A stretch of 8,956 bases of DNA, taken from assembly GCA_964369165.1 (NCBI GenBank), contig CAYJFE010000099.1, forward strand, positions 1 through 8,956. Direction: 5' to 3'. A program made the position numbers and the translations under genes. Under the pieces are notes generated by a model. It was not told where the DNA came from, did no database searches, and saw only the letters and a list, made by a program, of their open reading frames with translations. Origin of the DNA: CAYJAZ01 sp964369165. Lineage in GTDB: Bacteria > Desulfobacterota > Desulfovibrionia > Desulfovibrionales > Desulfovibrionaceae. This document shows, one piece after another, positions 5,156 through 8,956 of this stretch. The stretch's first letter is position 1. The number at the start of each line of letters is the position of its first letter.

Positions 5156-6406
5156 ATGAGTAATATAAGAAAAAGCCTTCTCCAGACAATTTTTTCAGGC
5201 TTCACCATGCGCAGATGGAATGATAGACTGCGCCCAACCGAACTTTGCGAGATTGACAAGCAAGCACATAAAATGATTGTAGCTTTTTTGCTTGCAAGTT
5301 GCGTGCATGCAAAGGACGAAGAAGAAAGGCTTGCCCTTTTTCATGACATTATCGAAAATGCTTTGTTTGATTATTTTTATCGCATAGTGACGACGGATTT
5401 AAAACCCCCCCTCTTTTATCAGATAAAGAGCAATAAAAAGCATTACGAAGAATTGACAAATTATGTCATCACCGCTCTAAAGCCTATACTCACTTCCTTC
5501 AATCATGATTTTTTTGAAAGGTTTAAAGCTTATCATAAGGGCGAGAAAAAAAATACGCATCCTCTCACACAATCAATATTAAAAGCTTCGCATCTTTTTG
5601 CGTCACAATGGGAGTTTAATCTTATCAAAGATTTAAATATCTTCGATAAGGAAATTGAAAATATCAATCAAGATTTTATTGATCAGCTTAATGCACTCAC
5701 AAAGCTTGAAGGCTTAGAAGAATTGCAAAATATCATCAATAAAGAAAATGCTTTAGGTGATTTTGCACATTTTTGTGGGCAATTACGCTTCCAGCTTCGT
5801 TGGTCGCAGGAAGTGCGCATTCCCCTCACTTCCGTTTTGGGGCATATGTTCTTTGTGGCGAGCATGGCTTATTTTGTAAGTCTTGATATCAATGCTTGCA
5901 AGAAAAGATCAGTCAATAATTTCTTTTGCGGATTATTCCACGATTTGCCCGAACTACTCACAAGAGATATTATTACTCCTGTGAAAAATTCTTCACTCGA
6001 ATTGCCTGATTTTATCAAAGAATACGAACATCAAGAGCTGGAAAATAAAATCTTTATCCCACTTCGAGAAGCTGGCTACACTTCAATTACAGAAAGTCTT
6101 TCTTATCTTCTAGGACTTGACGTGAATGGCGAGTTTACAAATTGCTACAGCTTGGATAATAAAGTGGTTTCTTGTTCTATAGAAGAGTTGCAAGAAAAAT
6201 ATAATATGGATTGTTATAATCCCAAAGACGGCGAATTGATAAAATCTTGTGATATGCTCGGCGCATTTTTGGAGGCAAATTCTTCTTTAAAACATGGTCT
6301 AAAATCGCAAGCTCTTGTGGAAGCTTCCATACGCATACAGCAAAATATTATGAATCCTATGCCTGAACTGATTGACTTTAAAGCATTATTAGCGGATTTT
6401 GACTAA
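5156..6406 (+). CDS. HD-domain phosphohydrolase, YfbR-like C-terminal domain
   Basis: A 416-residue protein whose second half resembles the YfbR/HD_3 branch of the HD superfamily, metal-dependent hydrolases that include 5'-deoxynucleotidases. Expected metal ligands are visible: H230 (GHMFFVASMAYFV), H262-D263 in FHDLPELLTRDIITPVK, and D366 in SCDMLGAFLE. The HDLPELLTRDIITPVK block closely follows the HD-x-x-E-x-L-T-x-D-x-x-T-P-V-K pattern of YfbR. E. coli YfbR is about 200 residues, so the first ~229 residues here are extra and I do not recognise them. I chose ATG 5156, preceded by AAAGAG, over an in-frame TTG at 5087, which lies in the promoter region. It heads a tightly packed operon; the kinase gene begins 8 nt after its stop. 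The substrate cannot be predicted beyond a phosphoester, perhaps a nucleotide. Confidence 0.82.
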   Translation: MSNIRKSLLQTIFSGFTMRRWNDRLRPTELCEIDKQAHKMIVAFLLASCVHAKDEEERLALFHDIIENALFDYFYRIVTTDLKPPLFYQIKSNKKHYEELTNYVITALKPILTSFNHDFFERFKAYHKGEKKNTHPLTQSILKASHLFASQWEFNLIKDLNIFDKEIENINQDFIDQLNALTKLEGLEELQNIINKENALGDFAHFCGQLRFQLRWSQEVRIPLTSVLGHMFFVASMAYFVSLDINACKKRSVNNFFCGLFHDLPELLTRDIITPVKNSSLELPDFIKEYEHQELENKIFIPLREAGYTSITESLSYLLGLDVNGEFTNCYSLDNKVVSCSIEELQEKYNMDCYNPKDGELIKSCDMLGAFLEANSSLKHGLKSQALVEASIRIQQNIMNPMPELIDFKALLADFD

Positions 6407-6414
6407 AGGAAAAT

Positions 6415-6942
6415 ATGTATAAAAACATTCTCACAACTGACGAAAAAATTTGCCTCACTCTTATCGGTATGCCCTCAGCTGGCAAAAGCACAGTAGGGCA
6501 AGCTTTAGCAAAGAAATTAAACTTTATAAGCCTTGATACTGACTATATTATAGAAGCTCTTTATGGCGTAAAACTCCAAACAGTGACAGATTCTCTTTCA
6601 AAAGAAGCTTTTTTGGATTTAGAAGGCGAAATGGTGCAAAAACTCTATATAAGCCGTGCAATTATCTCGACAGGTGGTTCGGTTATTTATAGAGATGAGG
6701 CTATGCAACATCTCAAAAAGCTTGGCCCTTGCATATTCTTATCTGCTGATTTAGATTTATTATTGAAGCGCATTTCGCAATATCCTGACAGGGGTATAGC
6801 TATTGCTCCTGGGCAGACTATAGAAGATTTGTTTGAAGAGCGTATGTTTCTTTATAATAAATACGCTGACTACACTATTGACGTGACAAAGAGCATTAGC
6901 CCCGATGAAGTAGCTGATGAAATTATCAAGCACTTTTCATAA
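6415..6942 (+). CDS. Shikimate-kinase-like P-loop kinase (substrate uncertain; possibly homoserine)
   Basis: A 175-residue cytoplasmic P-loop kinase of the shikimate kinase family, with the family's usual length. The Walker A loop is GMPSAGKST (18–26), the acidic substrate motif is DTD at 41–43, and the lid/adenine region is PDRGIA (124–129) followed by EERMFLYNKYAD (141–152). Compared with E. coli AroK from memory, the Asp of DSD (here D43) and the Arg of ERNPLY (here R143) are kept. The shikimate-binding Arg in FRDRE is Leu67 in FLDLE, and the TGGGS loop is one glycine shorter (TGGS, 86–89). These changes suggest a different acceptor. I recall shikimate-kinase-like proteins serving as homoserine kinases in Desulfovibrio, but could not verify this. 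AAAGGA precedes the start; pgpA follows after 10 nt. Confidence 0.8.
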   Translation: MYKNILTTDEKICLTLIGMPSAGKSTVGQALAKKLNFISLDTDYIIEALYGVKLQTVTDSLSKEAFLDLEGEMVQKLYISRAIISTGGSVIYRDEAMQHLKKLGPCIFLSADLDLLLKRISQYPDRGIAIAPGQTIEDLFEERMFLYNKYADYTIDVTKSISPDEVADEIIKHFS

Positions 6943-6952
6943 TAAGGAAAAT

Positions 6953-7444
6953 ATGCAATACACATTTTTACAAAGATTTATCATAGCTATAGCTCGTCTA
7001 GAACCCTCTGGCTGTGTTCCCTTTGCGCCCGGCACTTGGGGATCATTTTTTGCGCTTTTCATCGGCTATTTTTGTTTTTTACCCCTACCATTTTTTGCAA
7101 GAATAATTTCTCTTATAGCCCTGTATTTTTTAGGCGTGTGGGCTTCTGGCATTGCTGAAAAGCTTTTGGGGGCGAAAGATCCTTCGTCTATAGTTATTGA
7201 TGAACTTGTAGGGCTTTGGATTGTGCTTTTGCCTCTTTCTTTTGGAGAACAAAGCCAAAAAGAATTGTATATTCAGCTTCTTATTGCATTTGCACTCTTC
7301 CGCTTTTTTGATATTACTAAAATATTTCCCATTTCAAATATGGAAAAAATATTTTCCGGCGGCATGGGCATAATGATTGACGATGTTGTGGCGGGGCTTT
7401 ATGCTCTTCTTTGCTTTTTTATTATCAGGCATTTTTGCTTTTAG
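6953..7444 (+). CDS. pgpA: Phosphatidylglycerophosphatase A
   Basis: Integral inner-membrane enzyme that removes phosphate from phosphatidylglycerophosphate to give phosphatidylglycerol. The 163-residue product is near the 172 of E. coli PgpA. Family motifs appear in order: PFAPGTWGS (23–31), KDPSSIVIDELVG (75–87), FRFFDITKIFPI (116–127) and GGMGIMIDDVVAG (136–148), with conserved acidic residues D83, E84, D120, D143 and D144. Hydrophobic stretches at about 32–62, 86–97, 105–119 and 145–160 fit a multi-spanning protein. An in-frame ATG at 6917 would overlap the kinase gene by 26 bp. I prefer 6953, which has AAGGA just upstream, in the same layout as the preceding gene. ruvX starts 9 nt after the stop. 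Confidence 0.94.
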   Translation: MQYTFLQRFIIAIARLEPSGCVPFAPGTWGSFFALFIGYFCFLPLPFFARIISLIALYFLGVWASGIAEKLLGAKDPSSIVIDELVGLWIVLLPLSFGEQSQKELYIQLLIAFALFRFFDITKIFPISNMEKIFSGGMGIMIDDVVAGLYALLCFFIIRHFCF

Positions 7445-7453
7445 AGCTTTAGT

Positions 7454-7876
7454 ATGAGATATATGGGCATTGATTTTGGCATAAAAAGAGTGGGCATTGC
7501 GCTTTCCTCTGCCGATGGGCTTCATGCTTTTCCTTTATGCACTTATGAAAGAAGCACAAGAGATGCGCTTTTTACTTTTATTTTAGAGCAGGCAGAAAAA
7601 GAGGGCGTAAAGGCTTTTGTGGTTGGGCTCCCACTTTCTATGAGCGGGGAAGACACGCTTACCACTTCGCAGGCAAGAAATTTTGCTTCTTCGTTAAAAA
7701 GGCGCACAGATTTGCCTATCTATCTTATGGACGAAACTCTCTCTTCATTTGAGGCTGAAGAGTTTATTTCTCATGTGAAATATAAAGACAGAAAGAAAAT
7801 ACTTGATCAAGCAGCGGCTATGCAGATATTATCTTCCTTTCTTTCTTACAATAAAAAAGAAGAGTTATTGATATGA
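7454..7876 (+). CDS. ruvX: YqgF/RuvX-family Holliday junction resolvase-like nuclease
   Basis: A 140-residue RNase H-fold nuclease of the YqgF family, the usual size. Members have been linked to 16S rRNA 5'-end maturation (YqgF) and to Holliday-junction resolution; sequence alone does not separate these roles. Motifs seen are GIDFGIKRVGIALS (5–18), VVGLPLSMSGEDT (56–68), DETLSS (93–98) and ILDQAAAMQIL (116–126), with the acidic triad probably D7, E94 and D118. The start ATG at 7454 has only a weak upstream AGAG; an ATG at 7463 is a possible alternative but would cut the first strand close to D7. The stop overlaps the next start codon as ATGA, implying translational coupling to mltG. Confidence 0.93.
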   Translation: MRYMGIDFGIKRVGIALSSADGLHAFPLCTYERSTRDALFTFILEQAEKEGVKAFVVGLPLSMSGEDTLTTSQARNFASSLKRRTDLPIYLMDETLSSFEAEEFISHVKYKDRKKILDQAAAMQILSSFLSYNKKEELLI

Positions 7877-8928
7877 AAAAATTTTTTCTTACTTTATTTT
7901 TACTTCTGTTGGTGACAGGGCTTGGACTTGCTTATTACGCTCACAATACGGTAGATCGTTTTTTAGCAAGCACGCCAACAAGTGTAGAAGAAGCGACAAA
8001 TATTATAATTGAAATTAAGAGTGGCTCAAACTTCAATCAAGTTGCAAATCAGCTCTATGATGAAAATATTATCACCGACACTCTTTTATTCCGCCTTTAC
8101 GCAAAACATATGAAGCAAGACACGAAACTTCAAGCAGGTCGATTTGAATTTAATACAGGCTGGACACCAAAGGAAGTTTTAGAACATCTTACCACAGGTT
8201 CACCGGTCTATTATCGCCTAACAGTGCGTGAGGGCTTGCCATGGTGGGAAGTGGCAAAATTAGTCGAAAAAGAAGGCTATGCCACTTATGAAGACTTTAA
8301 AACTATTATACATGATCCCGAATTTTTGCGCCATTATGGTATTCCTTTTGAGAATGCCGAAGGCTTTTTGTATCCCGACACTTATTTTCTGCCCAAAAAA
8401 CCCGAAACTCTAGACTTGGAGGCCGCACGCTCAATCGCGGGCAGAATGGTGGATACTTTCTGGCAAAAAACAAAGCCTCTTTGGCAAAAGGTAGAGCCAG
8501 ATAAAAAAATTCCATCAAAGAAAACACTCACGCGCTACCTTAGCCTTGCTTCTATTATAGAAAAAGAAACAGGCATAGCCACGGAAAGAGCGAAAGTTTC
8601 AGGCGTATATACAAATAGATTGAATAGAAATATGCTTTTGCAGGCGGATCCTACAGTGGCCTATGGCAAGGGCGAAAGCTTCAAACCTCCCTTATTACGC
8701 TCGCACTTGAAAGACGAAAAAAATAAATACAATACCTATGTCTATGGAGGTTTGCCACCAGGGCCAATAGCCTCGCCTTCTATGTATGCCATTGAAGCCG
8801 CATTTAATCCCGAAAAGCACGACTATCTCTATTTTGTTGCTAAAGGCACGGACGGCTCACACTATTTCTCAAAAACACTCCGTGAACATAACAACAACGT
8901 AAGGAAATATAGGCAAACGCAAAAGTGA
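7873..8928 (+). CDS. mltG: Endolytic murein transglycosylase MltG (YceG family)
   Basis: A membrane-anchored lytic transglycosylase that cleaves nascent glycan strands within the chain and limits peptidoglycan strand length. The 351-residue product has one N-terminal helix (about 4–22, FFLTLFLLLLVTGLGLAYY) placing the rest in the periplasm. A LysM-like subdomain spans about 45–110 (IKSGSNFNQVANQLYDENII). The YceG catalytic domain follows: EGFLYPDTY at 163–171, LASIIEKETG with the expected catalytic Glu at 230 (E218 in E. coli), ERAKVSGVYTNRL, LLQADPTVAYG, then YNTYVYGGLPPGPIASPS and the YLYFVAKGTDGSHYFSKTL end. The start overlaps the ruvX stop by 4 nt and GAAGAG lies at 7859–7864. It is complete and ends 28 nt before the window edge. 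Confidence 0.96.
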   Translation: MKKFFLTLFLLLLVTGLGLAYYAHNTVDRFLASTPTSVEEATNIIIEIKSGSNFNQVANQLYDENIITDTLLFRLYAKHMKQDTKLQAGRFEFNTGWTPKEVLEHLTTGSPVYYRLTVREGLPWWEVAKLVEKEGYATYEDFKTIIHDPEFLRHYGIPFENAEGFLYPDTYFLPKKPETLDLEAARSIAGRMVDTFWQKTKPLWQKVEPDKKIPSKKTLTRYLSLASIIEKETGIATERAKVSGVYTNRLNRNMLLQADPTVAYGKGESFKPPLLRSHLKDEKNKYNTYVYGGLPPGPIASPSMYAIEAAFNPEKHDYLYFVAKGTDGSHYFSKTLREHNNNVRKYRQTQK

Positions 8929-8934
8929 GCCAAT

Positions 8935-8950
8935 CTTTAGCGAACGAAGC
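8935..8950 (+). repeat. GCGAAC-type dispersed repeat downstream of mltG
   Basis: CTTTAGCGAACGAAGC begins 6 nt after the mltG stop codon and matches CTTTAGCGAACAAGC on the minus strand downstream of glnS (3320–3306) with a single-base indel. The last five bases of the window are Ts, but the window ends here, so whether a hairpin or terminator forms cannot be judged. Confidence 0.5.
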
Positions 8951-8956
8951 ATTTTT

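Noticed and set aside
6917..6952. Longer pgpA start overlapping the kinase gene
   Set aside because: The 12 extra residues lack an upstream ribosome-binding site, and the ATG at 6953 has AAGGA and starts the protein where PgpA normally begins.
1..8956. CRISPR array, transposase, phage or defence genes
   Set aside because: There are no regularly spaced repeats and all substantial open frames belong to core cellular families. The only hints of mobility are the short duplications at 3022–3362.

Overview
The window is an AT-rich, gene-dense chromosomal segment from a Gram-negative bacterium. A SPOR-domain envelope protein, PgpA and MltG, together with a dedicated GlnRS, argue for a proteobacterial or Desulfobacterota-type cell. 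The order argS–SPOR gene and the shikimate-kinase-like/pgpA/ruvX/mltG cluster remind me of low-GC relatives of Desulfovibrio, but this is an impression and was not tested. Everything that codes looks like ordinary core genome. I see no CRISPR array, phage, toxin–antitoxin, transposase or RNA gene.

Layout. Positions 1–136 hold a long near-perfect hairpin and a probable promoter for argS. ArgRS (137–1789) is followed after 9 nt by a membrane-anchored SPOR protein (1799–3022), probably in the same transcript. The 321-bp gap 3023–3343 separates this pair from the convergent glnS (3344–5023, minus strand). It contains one symmetric bidirectional terminator. On each side of that terminator the end of the neighbouring gene appears to be duplicated around about 100 bp of hairpin-rich filler.

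A divergent promoter region (about 5024–5155) drives glnS leftwards and a five-gene run rightwards: a YfbR-like HD hydrolase with a long extra N-terminus, a shikimate-kinase-like kinase, pgpA, ruvX and mltG. These genes are separated by 8, 10 and 9 nt, and the last pair overlaps by 4 nt (ATGA), so they are very likely one operon. It mixes nucleotide and small-molecule phosphate chemistry, phosphatidylglycerol synthesis, Holliday-junction/rRNA nuclease function and peptidoglycan glycan-strand release.

The points most worth checking are the kinase, which lacks one shikimate-binding arginine and may act on another substrate; the two flanking duplications at 3022–3362; a GCGAAC-type repeat just after the stop codons of both glnS and mltG; and the roughly 229-residue unassigned N-terminal part of the HD protein. 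No clearly new biological system is visible.
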